NCBI RefSeq assembly: GCF_014207845.1
Contig: NZ_JACHLC010000001.1
Span: 1,736,001-1,800,000 of the forward strand
Direction of reading: 5' to 3'
Length of the DNA stretch: 64,000 nucleotides
DNA from: Chryseobacterium shigense
GTDB taxonomy: Bacteria > Bacteroidota > Bacteroidia > Flavobacteriales > Weeksellaceae
This document shows positions 17,174 to 25,389 of this stretch, in pieces. Position 1 is the first letter of the stretch; each line of letters begins with the position of its first letter. The notes under the pieces are model-generated. The model ran no database searches. It saw nothing but the letters and a program-made list of their open reading frames with translations, and had not been told where the DNA came from. The translations under genes and the position numbers were made by a program.

Positions 17174-18775
17174 TTACCTGATCGGCTCATTATTTGAGCC
17201 TGGTAATTTGAAATTAGGAATTTTCCTTACCGTATCAGCAAGAACCGTATCATTACCTCTTATTTCAAAGTTTTTCTCATTCAAAGCATAAAGACGGGCT
17301 TTGTACTCTTTTTTCTGATGTTTATAATAATCGTTGATCGTTGAAGGATTCTCTTTATAAATTACATTAATCAGGCTGTCTATTTTCATTCCCGGTGGTG
17401 CTTTTTTTGAAACAAGCCTCCAGTCGTTTTCATTTAATTCATTATTTGGAAAAGGATTCAGATTAAAAGTCTGTACTGCAGGAGTTTCTGAAACGGTATT
17501 TTCTATCCTGACTGTATCATTGCTGTTGTTTTCAACCGCAACGGCTTCTTCTGTAGGTAATCCTATCATTTTTCCGCCATCTATGAAGATGAGGTAACAT
17601 GCTGCCGCACCCGTCAGCAGCAGAAGAAGACTCCAAAAGGCTATCTTATAACCGTTAAATTTACGTTCCCTGCCCTGACTGTTTCCTCTGCTGAAATCTT
17701 CGAGACTATTCCCTAAAGCAGGTTTCACATAAGGCTGATTCACCGGGGCCTGGGAAGCTATCGAGCTGATGGTTCCGATATCTCTTCTCTGCCTGATCTT
17801 GTCTGCAAATACTTTTCTGATTTCCAGATGCTGTTTTTTAACTGCTTCAACCTTTCCCTCTGATTTTAAACTGCTGATCAGTGTATTTATTTTTCCGGCA
17901 TACTGTTCAAATTCCTGATTGATTGCAAGTATTCCGTCTTTGGATTCACTGATCTTCGCTGCATTTTCCTTATGTCTTTTTTCATTCTGTGAAATTTGCT
18001 GGTTAAGTTGATCCAGAAGGTGTTTTTTGTCATCATTCAGGTTATTTTTTTCCAATTCCAGATCACTGATATATGTATTAAGCAGACGCGATTTTTCTTC
18101 ATCTGATTTCTGGATTTCACGTTCAAAACCATTCAGATCTACAATTTTAAAAATTCCTTTCTGCTGTACAAATTCTGCAACTTCATGGTTCCCGGTGAAG
18201 TAAATCATGTCATAAGAGTTCAACAAAGCGGTTGCTTTACTAAAAAGCTGCTGCAAAGCACCCGGATTAATTTCACTGTATACCACAAGATAATTATTAC
18301 CTTGCTGGGCTGCTCCCCCATCTTCAGGCTCACGGATATTCAGACTGATCTTATCATAATCTTTTGGCTTATCAATGGAAAATTTATCGGAATGATTAAT
18401 GGTAATGGTTCCATCTGCTACGTTATGCTGTTCAAGGTATTGATGAAATTCATCCAGTACAGCTATGGTAATGCTTTCAGACGTTATTTTATCAACAAAG
18501 ATAAGACTTGAGCCTATAAATGTTCCGCCACGCTGGGAATTCTGCTCTTTGGCAAAAGTATATACGGAATAGGAAATAAGGGAGGACGATCCTGCCGCTT
18601 CTTTGCGGATTCCATAAAGCCTGCTACCCGGAAACAGTTTGACAGCATCTGTTTTCAGATCAAAGGTCCTGATGTTTTTAACGATATCTGCATGGCCTCC
18701 CAGAAAATAGGACTGGCGGAAACCGTTCGGATTGCCAAAGGTCCCGAATGCAGAAAAAAAGTAAGTGATATTCAT
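17174..18775 (-). CDS. GTPase-module protein: N-terminal globular domain, coiled coil, single TM helix
   Basis: A 533-residue protein I do not recognise with certainty. The N-terminal 220 residues form a compact domain (YFFSAFGTFGNPNGF, then SRLYGIRKEA and GGTFIGSSLIFVD) that reminds me of GTPase-associated (GAP1-N type) domains found next to conflict-system GTPases. Residues about 222-345 are a charged coiled coil. One hydrophobic helix follows (about 374-396), then a variable region and a conserved-looking C-terminus. Its ATG overlaps the GTPase stop codon by one base (TGATG), so the two are coupled. It is third in the operon. Confidence 0.5.
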   Translation of the reverse strand: MNITYFFSAFGTFGNPNGFRQSYFLGGHADIVKNIRTFDLKTDAVKLFPGSRLYGIRKEAAGSSSLISYSVYTFAKEQNSQRGGTFIGSSLIFVDKITSESITIAVLDEFHQYLEQHNVADGTITINHSDKFSIDKPKDYDKISLNIREPEDGGAAQQGNNYLVVYSEINPGALQQLFSKATALLNSYDMIYFTGNHEVAEFVQQKGIFKIVDLNGFEREIQKSDEEKSRLLNTYISDLELEKNNLNDDKKHLLDQLNQQISQNEKRHKENAAKISESKDGILAINQEFEQYAGKINTLISSLKSEGKVEAVKKQHLEIRKVFADKIRQRRDIGTISSIASQAPVNQPYVKPALGNSLEDFSRGNSQGRERKFNGYKIAFWSLLLLLTGAAACYLIFIDGGKMIGLPTEEAVAVENNSNDTVRIENTVSETPAVQTFNLNPFPNNELNENDWRLVSKKAPPGMKIDSLINVIYKENPSTINDYYKHQKKEYKARLYALNEKNFEIRGNDTVLADTVRKIPNFKLPGSNNEPIR

Positions 18776-19710
18776 CAGCTGGTAAAACTAAATTTTAAAC
18801 GTTCCCAGAATGTTCCTTCATAATCCAGATCGTAACCCGTAATGCTTCTGTAGAGCCATTTCGACAAAACTTCGGCTGTGGACAGGTTGAGCAGGTTCAC
18901 TCTTTCCTGCCCTACAGAATTTTGTACGCTTCCGATGGTGTAATAGGATTTACTTAATCCGTAGGTATTGATTCTCTGTGCTGTCATTGGCAGGCGGTCG
19001 GAAATAAAGCCTTCAAGTTCTTCGGCACTTTCTACGTCCATTCTTCCGGATTTGTCCCATTTGGAAATGACGAGCACTGCATTGACTGATTTCAGGTTTT
19101 TGCCTTTTCTTTCAAGCTCATCAAGGAATTCGTTGATTACGCTGTCTTCTTTATGGGCAGATTCGTAGCTTGTTACAATGATAAAGGTAATTGGCACTTT
19201 GGCATTCAGAAATGATTCGATGCTGCTGTGATAGCTTCCTCCTCTTCTGATTTCGTTGTGGTTTTCTCCCGAAGTTTCAAGAAAAGTGAGATCTATCGGA
19301 ACTACTTTTTTGGATCTGTTGTTAGGTTCAAAAACAAGGTCCATACGGGTTACCTGATCTTTCGTAGTCCTGCTGGGTAAAATTCCCTGCCTGATGTTTT
19401 CAAAAAAATCTGATAACAGAACATTGGCTTCTTTGGAATTTGGTGTTCCCAGCTTGGGCCTGAGTACGCCGGCATGGGATTTAAGGTAATAAAGCATAGA
19501 GGAAAGTATGACGGACTTCCCTGAATCTGCTGTTCCAAAGAAAAATACGAAGTTGCTTTCTTTATTTTTGATATCATTCGAAATGGTTCTGGCAATGGGA
19601 ACAAAGTCTTCCTGAACTTCATGATTATTGTCGAATGACAAAGGTTTGAAGGCTTCTCCTCCCTCAGTTTCAAAGGAAAGGGGTTTGAATTTTTCGCTGC
19701 TGTTTTCCAT
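18775..19710 (-). CDS. P-loop GTPase of a three-gene module
   Basis: A 311-residue GTPase. The P-loop is GTADSGKS (about residues 59-66). A G3-like motif reads ETSGE near 145, following a hydrophobic strand (PIDLTFL), and the G4 motif is ISKWDK near 217, specifying guanine. The G2 threonines are probably in PSRTTKDQVTR. The small extra N-terminus carries a duplicated short sequence (FKPLSFETEGGEAFKPLSFDN). No membrane segment is present. Its neighbours are a coiled-coil TM protein and a four-TM protein, so it probably acts at the membrane. It resembles double-GTPase-type proteins of predicted conflict systems; function untested. Confidence 0.65.
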   Translation of the reverse strand: MENSSEKFKPLSFETEGGEAFKPLSFDNNHEVQEDFVPIARTISNDIKNKESNFVFFFGTADSGKSVILSSMLYYLKSHAGVLRPKLGTPNSKEANVLLSDFFENIRQGILPSRTTKDQVTRMDLVFEPNNRSKKVVPIDLTFLETSGENHNEIRRGGSYHSSIESFLNAKVPITFIIVTSYESAHKEDSVINEFLDELERKGKNLKSVNAVLVISKWDKSGRMDVESAEELEGFISDRLPMTAQRINTYGLSKSYYTIGSVQNSVGQERVNLLNLSTAEVLSKWLYRSITGYDLDYEGTFWERLKFSFTS

Positions 19711-19713
19711 GGT

Positions 19714-20739
19714 TTAGTTATTAGGAATTAAAGTATTTCCGCTTCTTTTGTTATTGAAAACACTGCCTCTGTTGTTTCTGTTGTTATCCGGATTGGTAAC
19801 CAGTAAAATAATAATAACGATCACAAAATCCAGTAGAATACACCCTGCCAATACTACAAACTGGTACATTCCAAAGTGTTTGATGGCATGTTCAAAGGCA
19901 AATCCGATCTTTCCCACTTCCTGTGTCTGTGAAACGATAGGTTCAAAATGGATCTTTTCATTTCCCAGAACGGTCTGAGCACGGCTTCCCAATTTGTTAT
20001 ATTCTGCAAGTGATTCATCTATAACACCTTGTGAGAGGTCATCTTTTTCTTTTTTGGACAATAAGAGAAGATCCTGAATATTTTTATTCCATTTTAAAGA
20101 AGCATTATTAAGATCTGTTTTCAGTGCTCTTTCTTCAGGTGAAAGGTCGGAGATCATATTATCAATCTGATGCCCCATTCTTTCGGAAAGATCTTCGTAA
20201 TCATTTCCTACCGGTGTAAGCAGATCCACTTTCTGGCCTGTAAGTTTCTCAATATCCCTGATGAGCGACTGTGCTCTGGTTCCGATTCCTTTATTCCCTG
20301 GATCTTTGATCTGCTCCATCAGCTGTTTTTTCTTGATTTCGATGTTTTGGGTGGTTATTTTGTTGTATTTATAACTCAACTTGGATTCCACATCATTTTC
20401 GAGAGCTGTAAAACTTTTATTGATTTCCCTGAGCTCATCGGTATAAATATCCGTTTTCATGAATCTTGTATACAGTGCATTGAAATTCGCGATGAAGCAA
20501 AAAGAGGCAATAAACATATAGATTCCCACAAGGCTTCCGGTTGGCTTTCCTTCCAGCTTGGCGCTCCGGAGCATCCAGCACAGAAACAGCAGTAAAAGGG
20601 ATAAAACCAAAGCGATAACGAATGATGCAGGGCCAAAGATCTGCTGCAGGCCAAGCCATGTCTGATAAAAGCTTACGCTAATGAGCAGCAATGCAAGAAC
20701 TCCTAAAAAGAGGTCCGCGGGAGTAGTTTTTTTATTCAT
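19714..20739 (-). CDS. Four-TM protein with long coiled-coil loop, first gene of GTPase module
   Basis: A 341-residue membrane protein of unknown function. Three hydrophobic segments lie near the N-terminus (about 10-30, 38-58 and 69-90). A long helical, charged region follows (about 100-285). A last membrane helix lies at about 290-318 (FVVLAGCILLDFVIVIIILLV), and the tail is Asn/Arg-rich. The gene ends 3 bases before the GTPase start and opens the operon. The shape suggests a membrane platform or sensor for the GTPase. Confidence 0.5.
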   Translation of the reverse strand: MNKKTTPADLFLGVLALLLISVSFYQTWLGLQQIFGPASFVIALVLSLLLLFLCWMLRSAKLEGKPTGSLVGIYMFIASFCFIANFNALYTRFMKTDIYTDELREINKSFTALENDVESKLSYKYNKITTQNIEIKKKQLMEQIKDPGNKGIGTRAQSLIRDIEKLTGQKVDLLTPVGNDYEDLSERMGHQIDNMISDLSPEERALKTDLNNASLKWNKNIQDLLLLSKKEKDDLSQGVIDESLAEYNKLGSRAQTVLGNEKIHFEPIVSQTQEVGKIGFAFEHAIKHFGMYQFVVLAGCILLDFVIVIIILLVTNPDNNRNNRGSVFNNKRSGNTLIPNN

Positions 20740-20888
20740 AATGTTTGAGTTGTTGTTTTCGTTTTATAGGCCGAAACTACGAACAACTGCGGGAGGAAAA
20801 TTGTGGGAAACCGTAAAGGAAGTTCATTAACAGAATTATTTTGGAAAATTTTGCTCTTATATTCCAGATAATTATAGGGATACTAAAA

Positions 20889-20919
20889 AAACAGCCGAAG
20901 GAAGGACCTTCGGCTGTTT
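20889..20919 (-). terminator. Intrinsic terminator of the DUF262 operon
   Basis: A perfect 13-bp stem (AAACAGCCGAAGG with CCTTCGGCTGTTT) around AAGGA. On the minus strand it is followed by a run of T. It lies just beyond the second DUF262 gene. Confidence 0.85.
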
Positions 20920-20938
20920 AAATTTCATTCAGAGGGAA

Positions 20939-23236
20939 CTAGTTGTAATTGTTTACAATATATTCAATAATCTGCTTATCTGAATTATAGGATGATGCTC
21001 CTTTTCCTCTTTCAATTATGGTAAATTCATCAGCACTGTTATAATCATAAATTACTTTGGATTTCCTTTTTCCAATTTGTGAAATAATGGATTTAGAATG
21101 CTCCTGACTGTAAGAAATCTCTGTTGTTATTCCTAATTTAGATAATTTTTTCTGAAGCAACAACGTTCTCATTTCAAGAGCTTTTACACTGTATTTTGAT
21201 GCATTAAGAAGGTAGACTAAATTATTATCTTTTTCAAAATATACATAGCCTGATAAACGAAATATAAATTCAGGATTATTTAAGAAATATAACCTCCAAT
21301 CATTTACTGCCGGCTTATACTTATTTATAATGTTTTTAAGATTTTCTTTATCTGAAAGATTTAAATCTGTTTCATCAAACAATTGCTTAAGTACATCTAA
21401 AGATTTGGCATATTTTGAATTATCACTTTCTCTGAAAAATCTTTTCCAACTGATATCCCTATTCGTTTTATTGTCAACAAAGTGGAAATTTTTAGAATAA
21501 ATCAAATAATCTCCAATAGAAAGCATAGCCGATCTAAACAGCTGTTTATCATAATCCTTAACACCATCATTTGTAAAATACATTTTATAAATTGAGAAAT
21601 AATTTTTCAATGCGGTATACAACAGCAAGGAATCTTCTTCATTCCAATCTAATGAGGGATCTGATTTATAATTATCCCAAATGCCTGAATATTTAAGCAG
21701 CAATAATATATGCCCCTGAAGATATGGATCTAATTCAATTTCATTGATAAGAGCGCTCCATTTTTCAGATTTATTAATTAGAATAATTTTGATTTCCTCT
21801 TCAGTAATCTGTTCTTTATAAAAACCAGAAACCTCCGTACTGATAAACTGTTGATAAATATCCCCTGAATAATTCTTTATTATACCATCTAAACCTTTCA
21901 AACTGTTATTAAGATCCTCATAGTTGTTATAAACATTATTAACACTTGAAAGGTTGGCAATTATTCTTTCAATCCTTAATAATTCTTCTGCCCCGTTTTC
22001 CAAATTTCTAACTAAAGGTAAAAAATGCATAACAGCATAAAGCCTTATTCTTTCTGTAGCAAGGAGGCTATAATTATCCTGAAATGCTTTTTCGGTTAAG
22101 ATATCATTGAGACTGAAGCGATGATTTCCGAAAGAGTTATAACCGGAATATACCTTATACCTCTCAACAAGAAAATCCAAGATGTCAATATAATTTACGA
22201 TTGTTTCTTCTGTAAGCAAACCTGATTCTATAAATTGATAAAACGAAGGTAAATATTCCCCGGATATAAATTTATTTCTTGTGTTTTCAAAGGAATCGGG
22301 TAAGGACAACGCCTGATTTGTCAATGCCACAAAAGATAATAAATTCAGTAATTTATCATCATATATATTGGTTTCTTTATTTCTTAGGTTCCAAAAGAAA
22401 TCAGACCAAACAGTGTCTACTTTAGTAATAAAGTAGGTGTACATATCAAAATTTGAAATGCCTTCTGTATGCTGATATTCATATAAATACGTAGTATTAA
22501 AATTGCTATCCTTTATCAGCTTACTCAATTCTGCTTTCAGATTTTCGAATCCTGTGAGGGAAACACCCCGCGCATTCATTTTTATGTATAAATCGTCTGA
22601 AATTCCTAATTCTTCTATATCTAAAAAATTGAATACAATAGGAGGTTCATCTTCATCTATTAATTCTTTTAGGGTAATTCCTGAATTATAAAATTTTGAA
22701 TGCAGCAGATCAATAACGTTCAAACAGGAAAAGATGGTATTGTCTGCAGACCATCTTGTAAGAAACCAACTTTGATCTTTAATATACTCAGATATGGTAT
22801 TTTCAGAATCAAAGATACTTATATCAGAAATATTTAAATCCAGGATCTTTCTGAAAAAATCATTGGAAGTCTGTCGGATTTGATACGTAAATCTTGAAAG
22901 TTTTTTACTGTAATTGGGTAAAATTCCATCTTTAAAAGCAAGGTACCAATGAAGAAGATATAAAGTAGTTAAACGTTGCTGCCCGTCCAGCGGATAGAAA
23001 ATATCATTTTGAATATATCCATACACAAAGTCTAATTCCAGGGGTTCGGCACCGCCATTTTTAACTTTAATAATTGAATCTTTTATATCTGATACAAATT
23101 GGTTACGAATCTCAACAGATTTCGGATTAAGACGGCCCTGCGCATAATCCCTCTGGATCATTGGAATTGTAATCCCATACTTTAATGAATGATTTTCTAC
23201 ATCATTACTAAGCAGTTTCCATAAAGTAGTTCTCAT
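20939..23236 (-). CDS. DUF262 (GmrSD-like) protein without visible HNH domain
   Basis: A 765-residue protein with the DUF262 ParB/sulfiredoxin-like core: IPMIQRDYAQGRLNP near residue 24 and PLDGQQRLTTLYLLHWY near 82. In GmrS and BrxU relatives this DGQQR motif hydrolyses nucleotide during restriction of modified phage DNA. A long helical region follows, with no HNH/DUF1524 motif that I can see. It lies 4 bases behind a second DUF262 protein that does have one, so the two probably work together. The gene is AT-rich relative to the flanking GTPase operon. Confidence 0.75.
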   Translation of the reverse strand: MRTTLWKLLSNDVENHSLKYGITIPMIQRDYAQGRLNPKSVEIRNQFVSDIKDSIIKVKNGGAEPLELDFVYGYIQNDIFYPLDGQQRLTTLYLLHWYLAFKDGILPNYSKKLSRFTYQIRQTSNDFFRKILDLNISDISIFDSENTISEYIKDQSWFLTRWSADNTIFSCLNVIDLLHSKFYNSGITLKELIDEDEPPIVFNFLDIEELGISDDLYIKMNARGVSLTGFENLKAELSKLIKDSNFNTTYLYEYQHTEGISNFDMYTYFITKVDTVWSDFFWNLRNKETNIYDDKLLNLLSFVALTNQALSLPDSFENTRNKFISGEYLPSFYQFIESGLLTEETIVNYIDILDFLVERYKVYSGYNSFGNHRFSLNDILTEKAFQDNYSLLATERIRLYAVMHFLPLVRNLENGAEELLRIERIIANLSSVNNVYNNYEDLNNSLKGLDGIIKNYSGDIYQQFISTEVSGFYKEQITEEEIKIILINKSEKWSALINEIELDPYLQGHILLLLKYSGIWDNYKSDPSLDWNEEDSLLLYTALKNYFSIYKMYFTNDGVKDYDKQLFRSAMLSIGDYLIYSKNFHFVDNKTNRDISWKRFFRESDNSKYAKSLDVLKQLFDETDLNLSDKENLKNIINKYKPAVNDWRLYFLNNPEFIFRLSGYVYFEKDNNLVYLLNASKYSVKALEMRTLLLQKKLSKLGITTEISYSQEHSKSIISQIGKRKSKVIYDYNSADEFTIIERGKGASSYNSDKQIIEYIVNNYN

Positions 23237-23240
23237 GCTG

Positions 23241-25103
23241 TTATTTAAATTTATCTAGTGTGGTATTAATTTTTTCCAAATATGACAGTTTATCAACCAC
23301 TGTCCAATAAAAAAAGTTTTCAGGCTTGGGAGTATGATATTTCAGAAAGACTCTTTTGGTTTCAATAGGAATGTAGGAACCTTCCTTATCTCTATCAAGT
23401 ATTTTTGAACGTTTCACATCAAATAATGAATAGCTTAAATGCGAATTGGAATCCTTATCTAATAATGCCAAGTTCATAATTGAATCTCTTTCCAGTAAAA
23501 AAGAAAAATCTTTTTCTTCTTCAGAATCCTCTATAACTATAGCTTCTTCAGTTTCTTCTAACAAATTCATCGTCTGAGTATCTATAAATGAAAGCCCGTC
23601 TGTATAAATTTTTTCTGAAGATGAAACAATCGCTACAAAATCAATATTGTCAAATTTCCCTCCATTTTCATCATAAAAAGCTATCTGATGATTAACCTCT
23701 TTTAAAAGATCAGCAGCTTCTTTATTTGCCGTTTTCTTTTCAATTGATACTTTATTATCACGCAGCCATACTATATAATCTTTTTCTTTAAAATCTTCTG
23801 AATTTTGAGCATAAATATGCTCTAAACTCCATTTCTTGGATTTAAAAGAGTCAAATGGAAAACGTGAGCTATTATCTGGAATTGAATAAGTGCTGTCAAT
23901 ATTAACCAAAAGAAGTAATTGAGATATCAATTTATGATGATCCCTATAATATAATTCTTCCACTTTAACTTTCTTAAAATAGCTATAAACTGATTCCTTT
24001 AGAAATATATTAAATTCCTTTGTCGATTTTAATAAAAAAGCATCCACTAAATTGGATACAGGAAAATTTAAAGTAATGAGAAATCCAATAAAATGGTAGT
24101 AATAATGGTTATTAAACCATTCATCAAAAATTTCAATTCTGGATTTAATTTTATCCCATTCGTATTCAATAAGGGAATAATTCTTATCTGTAAGATCCTT
24201 AATGAGCTCTTTATCCTGTTTTGCCTTTTTTATTTTGTCATAAAAATACCGGAAAGATGCATATGTATTTGAACTCATACCTTCAGGTGACAGTAATTCT
24301 AAGATATAATCTATTCTTGTTTCGTAGCTTTTATTGGACTGAAGAACAAAATACCAAAACTTATCATTCCGTAGCTTTTTTTCCAGCTGATCCCATTCAA
24401 AAGCTATTCTGTTCTGAAGTAAATTAAGTACTTCAGGTTCCCGCTCCTGAAACCCAATCTTCATATTGTCCTTGCTTAAAAAAACTGCTTTCACAAGCTC
24501 TGAATTTGTTAAAGCTATTTTACCAACATTAATTCTTGTGAAAACATCTACCGCATTGGTATTTTCCAGTATCTCATACCATATAAATTCAATTCTGTTA
24601 CCAAAAGCCGTCTGAAGATCGCTGGGAAGAGAAGATTTGTTATCTATTTGTTTCGTAAGCCATGTGTCTATTATCATATAAGCTTGGCTGATGTAATAAT
24701 AGTCTGGATTAGAATCATTAATTTCGGTAGAAATTTGCTGTAAAAAAGTCTCACTATCAGTTCTTGTCTGATAAGATAAAGAATATGTTTTTAATAACGT
24801 ATTATATCTCTTTATGCAATTAAGTAGAATGAAAATAGTTGTCAGCCGCTGTTGTCCGTCCAGAACCTCATATCTTTCATCCTGCATCTTTTTTACCACA
24901 ATAGGCTGAAGACAGTATTTTTCGCCTTTTGTGATATAAATAAAATCATACAGATCTTCCAGTAAATCTGTTATCTGGTCTTTATCCCACCTGTATCCTC
25001 TCTGATAGGATGGTATATAGAAGTTGTAGACAGGTTTACCATCTTCCTGTTTCAGTAAATCCCCTACAAGAATGGGATGGAGCTTATTTTCCTTTATTGT
25101 CAT
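23241..25103 (-). CDS. DUF262-DUF1524 protein (GmrSD-like, HNH nuclease)
   Basis: A 620-residue protein from the ATG at 25103; a TTG at 25124 would add seven residues and is less likely. The DUF262 core has FYIPSYQRGYRWDKDQ near 28 and EVLDGQQRLTTIFILL near 80. A DUF1524-type HNH motif is visible at KKWSLEHIYAQN near 424. Residues after about 540 form an acidic extra segment. This is the domain order of GmrSD/BrxU type IV restriction enzymes, which cut modified phage DNA. It is first of a two-gene operon with another DUF262 protein. Confidence 0.82.
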   Translation of the reverse strand: MTIKENKLHPILVGDLLKQEDGKPVYNFYIPSYQRGYRWDKDQITDLLEDLYDFIYITKGEKYCLQPIVVKKMQDERYEVLDGQQRLTTIFILLNCIKRYNTLLKTYSLSYQTRTDSETFLQQISTEINDSNPDYYYISQAYMIIDTWLTKQIDNKSSLPSDLQTAFGNRIEFIWYEILENTNAVDVFTRINVGKIALTNSELVKAVFLSKDNMKIGFQEREPEVLNLLQNRIAFEWDQLEKKLRNDKFWYFVLQSNKSYETRIDYILELLSPEGMSSNTYASFRYFYDKIKKAKQDKELIKDLTDKNYSLIEYEWDKIKSRIEIFDEWFNNHYYYHFIGFLITLNFPVSNLVDAFLLKSTKEFNIFLKESVYSYFKKVKVEELYYRDHHKLISQLLLLVNIDSTYSIPDNSSRFPFDSFKSKKWSLEHIYAQNSEDFKEKDYIVWLRDNKVSIEKKTANKEAADLLKEVNHQIAFYDENGGKFDNIDFVAIVSSSEKIYTDGLSFIDTQTMNLLEETEEAIVIEDSEEEKDFSFLLERDSIMNLALLDKDSNSHLSYSLFDVKRSKILDRDKEGSYIPIETKRVFLKYHTPKPENFFYWTVVDKLSYLEKINTTLDKFK

Positions 25104-25389
25104 AGTTATTTGTTTCAAAAACAATTATACTAAAAATCTTTAATTCCTGTTTACGGGAAAACGTAATTTTAAATAAAATTATAAAACAGACTTCATCACT
25201 CATCTGAGAATATTTTTTCCATTTTCAGTAATATCATTCCACTTTTTCCGTTTCATGGTAAACTAAAGACCATTTTGCCTCATACTAAAATTTTCATCCG
25301 TCTACATTTTCTGTTCTGCGGCCAGCTTAACATCAATCTCTTTAAACATATTATTTGACAAATTTTTACTCCATTAAAATTTAAACTCA

